A stretch of 64,000 nt of DNA from Croceicoccus pelagius (GTDB lineage: Bacteria; Pseudomonadota; Alphaproteobacteria; Sphingomonadales; Sphingomonadaceae): assembly GCF_001661915.1 (NCBI RefSeq), contig NZ_LYWY01000019.1, positions 1-64,000 on the forward strand, written 5' to 3'. The translations under genes and the position numbers were made by a program. Below are positions 1 to 7,883 of the stretch, in pieces. The notes under the pieces are model-generated. The model was given only the letters and a program-made list of their open reading frames with translations. It ran no database searches and was not told where the DNA came from. Numbering within the stretch: position 1 is the first letter of the stretch; the number at the start of each line of letters is the position of its first letter.

Positions 1-5
1 CAATA

Positions 6-1674
6 TGTTCGTGCAACTTAGAGAAGACCCTATTTCCGCCAGATAGAGATGTCACCGTTTGATGCAGCAGGGGTAGCGCGTAGCCCTGCGATCCTGCGCA
101 GCGCTGCCCCTGCTGGTGCGCTGGTCTATCAGATGTCAGTCTTCGGACCCGCTGCGTCAGCAGTGGGCCCTCTCAGACCCTTTCGCCCATGCGCTGGGCC
201 CGTTCAGCCGGGGTCAGGCGCCGGAGCGGAGGGCGCCCACGCTTGCGCTTAACCGTCGGTTGGTCCTGCGGCGCAGGCGAGGGGAACATGTGCGCCCCCT
301 GCGAGCTGCGGCACGGCTCATTTTTGTTTCGCTTCCGCGGGGGCAGCAACTCCTGCATCGCCTTCGCCACCGCCAGCGCCGCATCGAGATGCTTGTTCTC
401 GACGATTGCCGCCTGGTTCACTTGCCGGATCTTGTCGTGCATGCGGTAGGGAAGGACGTGCTCGCCATGGCGGATCTCGAGGCGGCCGTCCGGGTATTCA
501 CAGACCTCGACGCGCTTGCCCGCCAGCGACCGGCTGATCTCGTTAGGCTTGAGAATAAAAAGCGCCTTGTTGTAATGCAGCGCCAGTGCCTGCGTTACCG
601 TGCGCCACTCGCGCCAGACCATCTCCGCCTTGAGATCGTCGTGCAGGGCGAGGGGGCGATGCACATCGCGCGGATCGAATGGCGCCCTGGCGAACCGCTG
701 ATTGTGCCGCGCCATATAGCCCGGCAGGAACGCGTTGGCATCGCCGATCGTCGAGATGCCTTCTAGGCGCATCGCCTTGACCAGACGGTCCTGCAGTGTC
801 GCGTTTGCCCGCTCGACCCGGCCCTTGGCCTGCGGTGAGTTTGCGCAGATGATCTCGATGTTCAACGCCTCGAGCGCCCGCCCGAAGTGGGTCATGCCGT
901 CGCTCTTGGCCGAGGCCGTGTTGTTGCGGAACACGGAGTGCTTGTCCGAATAGAACGCCACCGGCTTGCCGTGCTGCTCGATATACTCGCGGGTTGCGTC
1001 CATGTAGGCGAACGTACTCTCGCTCTCGACCATCTTCAGGTGCATCAGCTCGCTGGTGGCGTCGTCGATGTAGACCAAAAGCGTGCATTGCGGCCCGCGG
1101 TCCTCGAACCACCAGTGCTTCGAACCATCGACCTGGACCAGCTCGCCGCGGCAGTCCCGGCGATAACGGGGCTGATAAGGACGTGGGCGGCGGGCATCGC
1201 GGTCCTTCCAGAGTCCTTCCTGGATCATCCACTTGCGCAGCGTTTCGCGCGAAATGGTGATCTGGTGCCGCTCCGCAAGATACTCGGTCGCCAGCGTCGG
1301 ACCGAAATCATGGTAGTGCTCACGGATCAGGCTGAGAACCCGGTCGCGCAACTCCGCCTTGAACGTACGGTTGCTCGGACGGCCGCGCTTCCAGGAAACG
1401 AGACCCTCGGGGCCGTCTGCGTGCCACCGGTCAAGCAATCGGTAAACCTGTCGCCGGCAAACCCCGAGAAGCACCGCTGCATCTTCGATCCTCAGTTCGC
1501 CACGCTCGAAACGAAGCAGCGTATCGTGCCGTGTAAGCTCGCCATGGCTCATCGCCACCACCGTCATAGCCAAGTCCTCCCGCCTTGCAGGAAGACATGC
1601 CACCGGAACCGCGAGACGTCCCGGTTGTGACATCTCTAACTTGCGGGGAGTGACATTTCTAAATTGCGCTTACA
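6..1674 (-). mobile_element. Insertion sequence, ISNCY/IS1202-type, next to dif
   Basis: The element carries one transposase gene on the minus strand. Imperfect terminal inverted repeats are visible: TGTTCGTGCAACTTAGAGA reading inward from 6, and TGTAAGCGCAATTTAGAAA reading inward on the other strand from 1674 (14 of 19 match). Inside these lies a second repeat, GTGACATCTCTA, at 1627-1638 and inverted at 44-55. A third copy with one mismatch is at 1650-1661. CAATA occurs just outside the left end (1-5) and again at 1676-1680, which fits a 5-6 bp target duplication, but the window starts at base 1 so its length cannot be fixed. The ends were placed by eye and could be off by a few bases. The gap 56-172 is non-coding DNA inside the element. 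Confidence 0.8.
173..1567 (-). CDS. ISNCY-family transposase
   Basis: 464 residues. The N-terminal third is a helix-turn-helix region (RRQVYRLLDRW), followed by a winged-helix segment and a DDE integrase core: VQVDGSKHWWFED, then LLVYIDDATSELMHL, and a final acidic position in SPQAKGRVERANATLQDRLVK. The C-terminus is basic (RNKNEP, KRKRGRPP). I start at 1567 because GGGAGGA lies seven bases upstream of that ATG; the open frame runs on to 1633 without another good site. No stop or frameshift is seen, so the enzyme looks functional. The family resemblance (members begin with the same MTVVAMSHGEL pattern) is recalled, not searched. Confidence 0.9.
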   Translation of the reverse strand: MTVVAMSHGELTRHDTLLRFERGELRIEDAAVLLGVCRRQVYRLLDRWHADGPEGLVSWKRGRPSNRTFKAELRDRVLSLIREHYHDFGPTLATEYLAERHQITISRETLRKWMIQEGLWKDRDARRPRPYQPRYRRDCRGELVQVDGSKHWWFEDRGPQCTLLVYIDDATSELMHLKMVESESTFAYMDATREYIEQHGKPVAFYSDKHSVFRNNTASAKSDGMTHFGRALEALNIEIICANSPQAKGRVERANATLQDRLVKAMRLEGISTIGDANAFLPGYMARHNQRFARAPFDPRDVHRPLALHDDLKAEMVWREWRTVTQALALHYNKALFILKPNEISRSLAGKRVEVCEYPDGRLEIRHGEHVLPYRMHDKIRQVNQAAIVENKHLDAALAVAKAMQELLPPRKRNKNEPCRSSQGAHMFPSPAPQDQPTVKRKRGRPPLRRLTPAERAQRMGERV

Positions 1675-1681
1675 ACAATAC

Positions 1682-1709
1682 AAATTGGATAATATATATT
1701 ATGTTAAAT
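1682..1709. other. dif: Chromosomal dimer resolution site dif
   Basis: A 28-bp site made of an XerC-side arm AAATTGGATAA (1682-1692), a 6-bp spacer TATATA (1693-1698) and an XerD-side arm TTATGTTAAAT (1699-1709). The XerD arm is identical to that of E. coli dif, and the spacer differs from TGTATA by one base. The XerC arm keeps the inner ATAA and varies outside, as usual for proteobacterial dif sites. It lies in a short AT-rich stretch between the IS and the stop codon of a membrane protein gene (1721). XerC/XerD would act here, with FtsK, to resolve chromosome dimers; a matching xerC is in this window. Confidence 0.85.
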
Positions 1710-1720
1710 AATGGCTTTGA

Positions 1721-1894
1721 TCACGAGAAGCCCAGACCCTTGAGAATCAGGGCTATGATAGTGAACAAAACCACCCACATCGCAATCTGCCTAAGCATCT
1801 TGACCTTCGGCAGATCGTACGACCGATAACTGGCGACGGCGAGCACCAGCCAACCAAGCATACTGACTATCGAAACGATCGCGAGCGTCGTCAC
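1721..1894 (-). CDS. Small two-helix membrane protein (57 residues)
   Basis: Starts with GTG overlapping the TGA of the upstream hydrolase gene (GTGA), so it is translationally coupled to it. The predicted protein has two hydrophobic stretches: residues about 4-22 (IVSMLGWLVLAVASY) and about 39-54 (MWVVLFTIIALILKGLG). A short polar loop with RSYDLPKVKMLRQ joins them. An internal ATG at codon 12 is an alternative start. It is the last gene of the operon and ends 11 bp from dif. Similar small membrane proteins follow this hydrolase in related genomes, as far as I recall; no function is known. Confidence 0.7.
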   Translation of the reverse strand: MTTLAIVSIVSMLGWLVLAVASYRSYDLPKVKMLRQIAMWVVLFTIIALILKGLGFS

Positions 1895-2658
1895 AGCGTC
1901 ACGACCATTCCGTCAAAGGCAGGTTCGACATGCTCCGGCGTTTCAGCCGCAACCACATCATAGTCCATGCTTTTGTCGAGATGCGTCAGAATCACCCGCT
2001 TGGCGTCGCAGCGTTCGGCGAGTTCGAGCGCCATGCCCAAATGCGCGTGTGTCGGGTGCGGTTCTCGCCGCAGGCAATCAACCACGAGAATGTCGACACC
2101 TTCCATGGTATAGACCAGATCGCCCGTGATCTCGCTGAAGTCGGTGGCGTATCCGATCGAATGGTTACCGCTGGAGAATCGGAATGCCGTACTTTGCGCC
2201 GGACCATGCGGGCACTGCGTCCATTCGACTGACATTCCGGCAACGAGCCGAAGTCGGTCGAGCGTATCGACGGTCACAATGGTCGGATAGCCGTGTTGCC
2301 CGGCAAACACATATCCGAAACGCTGCCGCAGCCGCCGGACGGTCTCAGACGCGGCGTAACCTGGAATCGGGCCACCGCGGCCGTATCGGAGGACGCGGAG
2401 ATCATCGATCCCATGGCAATGATCGGCGTGATCGTGGGTCCAGAAAACCGCGTCGATCGCATCGATATCATTCGCCAAGAGCTGTTGGCGCAAGTCCGTC
2501 GAGGTGTCGACAAGGACGCGCTGTCCGTCGTCTGCTTCTACGATGATGGAAACGCGCGATCGGCGGTTTTTCGGGTTGTCAGGATCGCAGGCACCCCAGT
2601 CATTCCCGACCCGCGGAACGCCGGTCGACGTACCGGAACCGAGAACCAGAAGCTTCAT
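1891..2658 (-). CDS. PhnP-like metallo-beta-lactamase-fold hydrolase
   Basis: 255 residues. The metal-binding motif THDHADHCHGIDDL, the N-terminal LGSGTSTGVPR and the conserved DFSEI and LTHLDKS segments place it in the PhnP/YcbX-like group of metallo-beta-lactamase-fold phosphodiesterases. Family members cleave cyclic phosphodiesters or RNA-like substrates. No phn genes are nearby, so a phosphonate role is not implied. Its ATG overlaps the TatD stop (ATGA), and its own stop overlaps the next small gene. The physiological substrate cannot be told from the sequence. Confidence 0.88.
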   Translation of the reverse strand: MKLLVLGSGTSTGVPRVGNDWGACDPDNPKNRRSRVSIIVEADDGQRVLVDTSTDLRQQLLANDIDAIDAVFWTHDHADHCHGIDDLRVLRYGRGGPIPGYAASETVRRLRQRFGYVFAGQHGYPTIVTVDTLDRLRLVAGMSVEWTQCPHGPAQSTAFRFSSGNHSIGYATDFSEITGDLVYTMEGVDILVVDCLRREPHPTHAHLGMALELAERCDAKRVILTHLDKSMDYDVVAAETPEHVEPAFDGMVVTL

Positions 2659-3431
2659 ACGCGCGCCTTGCTGAACAGCGCGGCGAAATTGCGTCCTGTC
2701 GTCTCGCTCAGCTCATCGGCACTCACACCGCGAAGATCGGCCACGAATTGCAGAGTGTCGGCCACGAAAGCGGGTTCGCAAGTCTTGCCGCGATGCGGGA
2801 CCGGCGCCAGGAACGGCGAATCTGTTTCGACGAGGATACGGTCTTCAGGAATGATCTTGGCAGTTTCCTGTAAGTCCTTAGCATTCTTGAAGGTTACGAT
2901 ACCCGAAAGTGAAATGCTTAGTCCAAGTTCCAGCACTGCCTCGCCAAATTCCTGGGACGCGGTGAAGCAGTGGATGAGAGCTGGGAAGGCGCCCTTCCCC
3001 ATCTCGTCCCGCAGGATGTTGAGCGTGTCCTTCTCTGCATTGCGCGTATGGATGATCAGAGGTAAACTGGTCTGACGCGAAACGTCGATATGGACGCGGA
3101 AAAGAGCCTTTTGAACCTCGCGGTCCGAATGTTCGTAGTAGTAGTCCAGCCCGGTTTCACCGATGGCGATAACTTTCTGGTGCCGTGTAGCCTGAAGGAG
3201 CGCCTCGGTGCCCAGATCTTGGTGTCGATCGGCTTCATGCGGGTGGATACCGACACTCGCCCAAACGTCTTCCTCACGTTCTGCGGTGGCGACAATGTCG
3301 CTCCATTCACTCTGGCGGGTCGAAATATTGAGGAATCCCCGGACGCCGCGCTCGCGAGCAGCGTCCAACACGTCTTTCTGGCGTTCGACGATACCCTTGT
3401 AGTTCAGGTGGCAGTGGGAATCGATCAACAT
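2655..3431 (-). CDS. tatD: TatD-family metal-dependent hydrolase
   Basis: 258 residues with the TatD/YcfH signatures: DSHCHLNYKG at the start, GIHPHEAD, GETGLDYYYEHSD, and the late VETDSPFLAPVPHRGKTCEP. These supply the histidine, glutamate and aspartate metal ligands of the TIM-barrel. Family members are 3'-5' DNases or D-aminoacyl-tRNA deacylase-like enzymes. It overlaps metG (TGATG) and the PhnP-like gene (ATGA). The metG-tatD-PhnP order is common in alphaproteobacteria. Confidence 0.92.
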   Translation of the reverse strand: MLIDSHCHLNYKGIVERQKDVLDAARERGVRGFLNISTRQSEWSDIVATAEREEDVWASVGIHPHEADRHQDLGTEALLQATRHQKVIAIGETGLDYYYEHSDREVQKALFRVHIDVSRQTSLPLIIHTRNAEKDTLNILRDEMGKGAFPALIHCFTASQEFGEAVLELGLSISLSGIVTFKNAKDLQETAKIIPEDRILVETDSPFLAPVPHRGKTCEPAFVADTLQFVADLRGVSADELSETTGRNFAALFSKARV

Positions 3432-4993
3432 CAGGCAGCGGTTTCTTCGGGCATTTCCAACCTTGGGAACACGCCGACCGGCTTTTCGATCCTGAACCCG
3501 CTTGAACAGAGTGAACCGAACCAGTCAGTATCCTCGATCGCGGCATAGTCACGCGCGTCAGCCGGAACGCCCATCTGGTCGAGCAGCTTGTCGATCGAAC
3601 TGGGCACGACCGGGCGGACTGCGATTGCAAGATCGCGCACGACTTTGAACAGCGTCATAAGCACCGCCTGCATACGTTCAGGATCGGTCTTGCGCAGGGC
3701 CCACGGCGCCATTTCGTCAACGTATTGGTTGCAGGCAAAGACCGCCTTCATCCAGGCGTCGAGACCCTCACTGAACGCGAGGTCCGCAAACGAAGCCTTC
3801 AGGTCGGCGACACCTGCCGCGACGCTAGCGAACAGGTCTTCGTCAGCATCATCAATCTGCGTAGGATTGATAAGTTCGCCATCCATGTTCTTGAAGATCA
3901 TGGACAATGTACGCTGAGCCAGGTTGCCGAAGCTGTTGGCGAGTTCGGCGTTGGCGCGGGTCACGATCGCTTCGGGGGAATAGGATCCGTCCTGTCCGAA
4001 CGCGATTTCGCGCATCAGGAAATAGCGCAGCGGATCAACGCCGAATTTGTGGGCCAGATCGACCGGATCGGTCACATTGCCGAGCGATTTGGATTCCTTC
4101 TGTCCGCGATTGAGCAGAAATCCGTGCCCAAACACCTGTTTCGGCACCGGTATCTTCGCGCTCATAAGGAAGGCGGGCCAGTAGACCGTGTGGAACCGGA
4201 CGATGTCCTTTCCGATCAAGTGCAGGTCTGCCGGCCAGAACTTCGCCATGTCCTCGGTCGCGTCAGGATACCCAAGACCGGTGAGATAGTTCGTCAAGGC
4301 GTCGACCCAGACATACATGACGTGATCATCCGCACCCGGAACCTTCACGCCCCAGTCAAAGCTGGTCCGCGAAACGGAGAGATCGCGCAGGCCGCCTTCC
4401 ACAAAACGCATGACCTCATTGCGGCGGCTTGCCGGGCGGATGAAGTCCGGATTGTCACGATAGAGCGCAAGAAGCGGCTCCTGGTACTTCGAAAGTTTGA
4501 AGAACCACGATTCCTCGACCGTCCACTCGACAGGCGTACCCTGAGGCGAGAGCTTTTCGCCCCCTTCCCCGTTGGTCAGTTCGCTTTCGTCGTAATAGGC
4601 TTCGTCACGGATCGAATACCAACCTTCGTACCGGTCGAGATAAAGGTCGCCCGACGCCTCCATCGCGTTCCACAGAGCCTGGCTCGCCGCGTGATGGCGA
4701 TCATCTGTCGTCCGGATGAAGTTGCTATATCCGATATCAAGAAGATCGAACAAATCACGGAAATGCTGCGACATTTCGTTGCAAAGATCGCGAACATCCA
4801 TGTCGAGCTCGCGGGCTTTCTGCGCCATCTTCAAGCCGTGCTCGTCCGTACCGGTCTGGAACCGGACTTCACGCCCCATCGCGGTCTGAAACCGGGCGAT
4901 TACGTCGGCGGCAATGGTTTCGTAGGCATGGCCGATATGCGGCTTGCCGTTCGGATAGTGGATCGCTGTGGTGATGTAATAGGGTTCGGCCAT
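3431..4993 (-). CDS. metG: Methionine--tRNA ligase
   Basis: 520 residues. A class I aminoacyl-tRNA synthetase with the HIGH motif as PHIGHAYE near residue 20 and the KMSKS equivalent as KESKSLGN near residue 300. The anticodon-recognition helices follow (CNQYVDEMAPWALRK). The connective region has no cysteines, so it is the type without a zinc knuckle. There is no C-terminal EMAP tRNA-binding domain, which fits the short form usual in alphaproteobacteria. It charges tRNA-Met in the cytoplasm. The ATG gives a start immediately before MAEPYYITTAIHYPNGKPH, as in the family. Confidence 0.96.
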   Translation of the reverse strand: MAEPYYITTAIHYPNGKPHIGHAYETIAADVIARFQTAMGREVRFQTGTDEHGLKMAQKARELDMDVRDLCNEMSQHFRDLFDLLDIGYSNFIRTTDDRHHAASQALWNAMEASGDLYLDRYEGWYSIRDEAYYDESELTNGEGGEKLSPQGTPVEWTVEESWFFKLSKYQEPLLALYRDNPDFIRPASRRNEVMRFVEGGLRDLSVSRTSFDWGVKVPGADDHVMYVWVDALTNYLTGLGYPDATEDMAKFWPADLHLIGKDIVRFHTVYWPAFLMSAKIPVPKQVFGHGFLLNRGQKESKSLGNVTDPVDLAHKFGVDPLRYFLMREIAFGQDGSYSPEAIVTRANAELANSFGNLAQRTLSMIFKNMDGELINPTQIDDADEDLFASVAAGVADLKASFADLAFSEGLDAWMKAVFACNQYVDEMAPWALRKTDPERMQAVLMTLFKVVRDLAIAVRPVVPSSIDKLLDQMGVPADARDYAAIEDTDWFGSLCSSGFRIEKPVGVFPRLEMPEETAA

Positions 4994-5048
4994 CAGGCCC
5001 TGCTTTCGTCAGGCGTTGCGGGATGTTTGCGGCGTTGCAACACGCCGG

Positions 5049-6011
5049 TCAGCGGCCATCCTTAGGGACGGCTGCCGCTGCCAGCAAGCCGCCAATTTCC
5101 ACCACGGCCAGTCCGGCATCGAAATTGGCATAGGGGATTTCGCGCCCGAAGCGGGTCAGCTGCGTATGCGCCTCGATCAGGCGGGCCTGAAACGGACGCG
5201 AAGCGAGTGCCGCGCACTCTGCACAGATCGTGCGGGCGAGCTCAACACTGGCAAGCAGCCGTTCGCGATCGGGGCGGGCGCCGATCGCGGCAGCAAGCGC
5301 GCCGCGGCGAGAAAAATCATTGTCGCCTTCCTCGACGATCCGCACCAGTTCACGCCGGATCGCTGCAAGATCGTTCTCGATGAACTTCATGGCAGCGCCG
5401 GGTGAGCCATGTGCTGCCCGGACGGCTGCAGTGCGAGCTTCGCTGCTTGCCTGCGGCTCGTTCATGGCCACGATGCGCTCCACCTCGGCGTCCGGCAGGG
5501 GTTGGAAGCGCAAGGTGCGACAGCGCGAGCGGACTGTCGGAAGCAAGCCCCCGGGGCGGTGCGAAACGAGCAGGAAGAAGCTGCCGACCGGCGGCTCCTC
5601 AAGACTTTTAAGCAGCGCGTTGACCGCCGACTTCTCGAGATCGTCGGCGGAATCGAAGATGATCGCGCGCTTTGCACCCAAAGTGGGACGCGTGGTAAGA
5701 CGCCGCTGCATGGCGCGGACCTGATCGACACTGATGCTTCGCTTTGTGGCGTAAGGCTTGCCGTCCTCACGCTTCTTCTCGTCATCGGCAGTGGCAGGCA
5801 GGCGCGAAAGCACGATGATATCGGGGTGACTTTCAGCGGGCGGCTGCGGCACCCCCGGTTCTGCCACGAGCTCTGCCGCAGCCGCCAAGGCAAATCCGGC
5901 TTTTCCCAGACCGGAAGGTCCGGTGAGCAGCCATCCGTGATGCATTCGGCCACCCGCCATTGCGGCGCGCCATTCCTGCCACGGGGTTTCGTGCCCCACG
6001 AGTTCGCTCAT
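5049..6011 (-). CDS. holB: DNA polymerase III subunit delta prime
   Basis: 320 residues. It has an N-terminal P-loop-like segment (LLTGPSGLGKAGFALAAA) and the clamp-loader SRC motif (SRCRTLRF). Between them lie KRSISVDQVRAMQRRL and NALLKSLEEPP, both typical of HolB. The subunit is the stator of the clamp loader that places the beta clamp on DNA. The gene sits between tmk, which it overlaps by four bases, and metG, an arrangement seen in many bacteria. The C-terminal third is poorly conserved, as expected. A 55-bp gap follows before metG. Confidence 0.93.
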   Translation of the reverse strand: MSELVGHETPWQEWRAAMAGGRMHHGWLLTGPSGLGKAGFALAAAAELVAEPGVPQPPAESHPDIIVLSRLPATADDEKKREDGKPYATKRSISVDQVRAMQRRLTTRPTLGAKRAIIFDSADDLEKSAVNALLKSLEEPPVGSFFLLVSHRPGGLLPTVRSRCRTLRFQPLPDAEVERIVAMNEPQASSEARTAAVRAAHGSPGAAMKFIENDLAAIRRELVRIVEEGDNDFSRRGALAAAIGARPDRERLLASVELARTICAECAALASRPFQARLIEAHTQLTRFGREIPYANFDAGLAVVEIGGLLAAAAVPKDGR

Positions 6012-6640
6012 CGCGCCGCTGCCATGGAATCGACCGCGTGCAGGACCCGTGCGTGCACATCGTCGGCAGTTCCATCCGCGCTGACGATGGCAAAACGATC
6101 AGGATCGGCATCGGCTAGTGCTCGGAAACAGGCGCGCACATCAGCGTGATAATCGCTCGCCTTTGCCCCGATCCGGTCCGCAGCCCCTGCATCGCGATCG
6201 TCGGCACGGCGTGCCGCTTCGCTTGGATCCAGTTCAAGCAGGATCGTCAGATCAGGCAGAAGGCCCATGCTCCCGATCAGGTGCAATTCGAGGATGTCCT
6301 CGTCACCAAGGCCGCCTGCTCCACCCTGATAGGCGCGGCTCGAATCCAGATAGCGGTCGCACAGGACCCACTTTCCGGACTCGATCGCAGGGCGGATCAG
6401 CTTTTCGACATGGTCGGAACGCGCCGCCGCGAAAAGCAATGCTTCGGCTCTGTCGCCCCAGTCGTTATCGGGCGAAAGAAGCAGTGCCCGCAACGCTTCC
6501 GCGCCGGGCGTACCGCCCGGCTCCCGCGTGACGACATGATCGATCCCGCGCTCGGCCAGCGCCTTTGCAAGCAAGGCAATCTGGGTCGACTTGCCGACCC
6601 CTTCCCCGCCCTCGAAGGTAATGAAACGCCCCCGCGCCAT
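6008..6640 (-). CDS. tmk: Thymidylate kinase
   Basis: 210 residues, the usual length. The Walker A motif is in FEGGEGVGKSTQ. The dTMP-binding DR(Y/F) segment is DRYLDSSRAYQGGAGG, and a lid region with arginines follows (RRADDRDAGAADR). It phosphorylates dTMP to dTDP for DNA synthesis. The start overlaps nothing upstream; two bases separate it from the carboxypeptidase stop. Its end overlaps holB by four bases, so the two replication genes are coupled. Confidence 0.96.
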   Translation of the reverse strand: MARGRFITFEGGEGVGKSTQIALLAKALAERGIDHVVTREPGGTPGAEALRALLLSPDNDWGDRAEALLFAAARSDHVEKLIRPAIESGKWVLCDRYLDSSRAYQGGAGGLGDEDILELHLIGSMGLLPDLTILLELDPSEAARRADDRDAGAADRIGAKASDYHADVRACFRALADADPDRFAIVSADGTADDVHARVLHAVDSMAAAR

Positions 6641-6641
6641 G

Positions 6642-7853
6642 TCAGGTCACCAACGAAAACAGGCCGTTGCGCAGCCGCTGCCACCAGTTCGCCTCTTCGA
6701 CACTCTCGGAAGCGATCAGCGGCACCGAGCTTTTTTGGCCGTCAGCAGTCTCGATGACGAGCCTGGCCACGCGGTCCCCTTCCACAATGGGCGCCTGGGC
6801 AGGCCCGAGATAGCGTACGCTGATTCTGGCCTGAGGGTCTTCGCCGTTCGGCACAGTCACGAAAACGGGGCGCTCCGCCTTAAGTTCGACCTGCCGTTCG
6901 GCACCGCCCTGAAGTGCCACTTCGGCGACGGGCTGGTTCATTCCATAGAGCTGATGGGCGCGCCAGCTGTCGAATCCCCATGCGATGAAGTCGCGCGCGA
7001 TTGCCTTGCGCTCCCTCCCGCTCTGCGTCCCGCCGATGACCATTACGATCCGGCGGCCATTCCGCTCTGCCGAGCCGACAAAGCCGTAACCGGCTTCATT
7101 CGTGAAGCCGGTTTTCAGCCCGTCCGCCCCATCGACTACACCGAGGATGGGGTTACGGTTCTTTTGCGTGATCTCGTTCCAGGTGAACTGGGGAATACCG
7201 AAATAACGCTGATACTTCTGCGGATGCCTGGTGATGAGCGCCTTTGCCAGCGTCGCGAGGTCGCGGGCGCTGGTATAGGTGCGCCCCTCGTCGGGCCAGC
7301 CGTTCGGTGTGTTGAAGTGACTGTCGTTCATGCCAAGTTCCTTCGCCTTGGCATTCATGATGTCGGTGAACTTCGCGACGCTTCCCGCAGCGCCTTCGGC
7401 CAAAACGACACAGCCGTCGTTGGCGGAAACGGTCGGGATTGCGCGGAGCAGGTCGTCGACACCCACGGTCGTCCCCTGCGCCACGAACATCGATGATCCC
7501 TTGCCGCTCCATTCGCGGAAGGTCTCGTCACGAACCGGCATGCGTTGCTGAGGCTGCAAAAGACCTTCGTCCAGCATCTCGAACGCGGTGTAGATCGTCA
7601 TCAGCTTCGTGAGCGACGCCGGCATGAAGCGGCGGTCTTCCTCTCGGCTGAAGAGGACTCGCCCCGACCCAAGATCGATCATCAGCGCGATCGGTGCCCC
7701 GTCGAGCGAGGCGGGCAATGTCGGCACGTCATTTTCGGCGGCGGGCGGAGCGGCAACTTCGGCCACCGTCTGGGCGGGGCTGGCAAGAACGGCACCCGCC
7801 AAGAGCGCGCTGGCAATACGGACGCTGGCCCCGTGGGCGAATTTCATCGTCAT
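6642..7853 (-). CDS. D-alanyl-D-alanine carboxypeptidase (PBP5/DacA family)
   Basis: 403 residues with an N-terminal signal peptide (cleavage near ASPAQTVAE). All three penicillin-binding motifs are present: SxxK at S80-K83 (PASLTKLM), SxN at 143-145 (VSANDG) and KTG at 247-249 (DGLKTGFTNEAG). A C-terminal beta-rich PBP5 domain follows, and the end (ANWWQRLRNGLFSLVT) looks like the amphipathic membrane anchor of this family. It trims terminal D-alanine from periplasmic peptidoglycan. It lies between mltB and tmk on the same strand, 30 bp from mltB. Confidence 0.93.
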   Translation of the reverse strand: MTMKFAHGASVRIASALLAGAVLASPAQTVAEVAAPPAAENDVPTLPASLDGAPIALMIDLGSGRVLFSREEDRRFMPASLTKLMTIYTAFEMLDEGLLQPQQRMPVRDETFREWSGKGSSMFVAQGTTVGVDDLLRAIPTVSANDGCVVLAEGAAGSVAKFTDIMNAKAKELGMNDSHFNTPNGWPDEGRTYTSARDLATLAKALITRHPQKYQRYFGIPQFTWNEITQKNRNPILGVVDGADGLKTGFTNEAGYGFVGSAERNGRRIVMVIGGTQSGRERKAIARDFIAWGFDSWRAHQLYGMNQPVAEVALQGGAERQVELKAERPVFVTVPNGEDPQARISVRYLGPAQAPIVEGDRVARLVIETADGQKSSVPLIASESVEEANWWQRLRNGLFSLVT

Positions 7854-7883
7854 TTCCCGGTATCGGCGTTGCCTGATCGGGCG

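Noticed and set aside
1641-1829. Plus-strand frame of 62 codons across dif
   Set aside because: It spans the AT-rich dif site and runs opposite to a well-supported membrane protein gene; no ribosome-binding site and no family.
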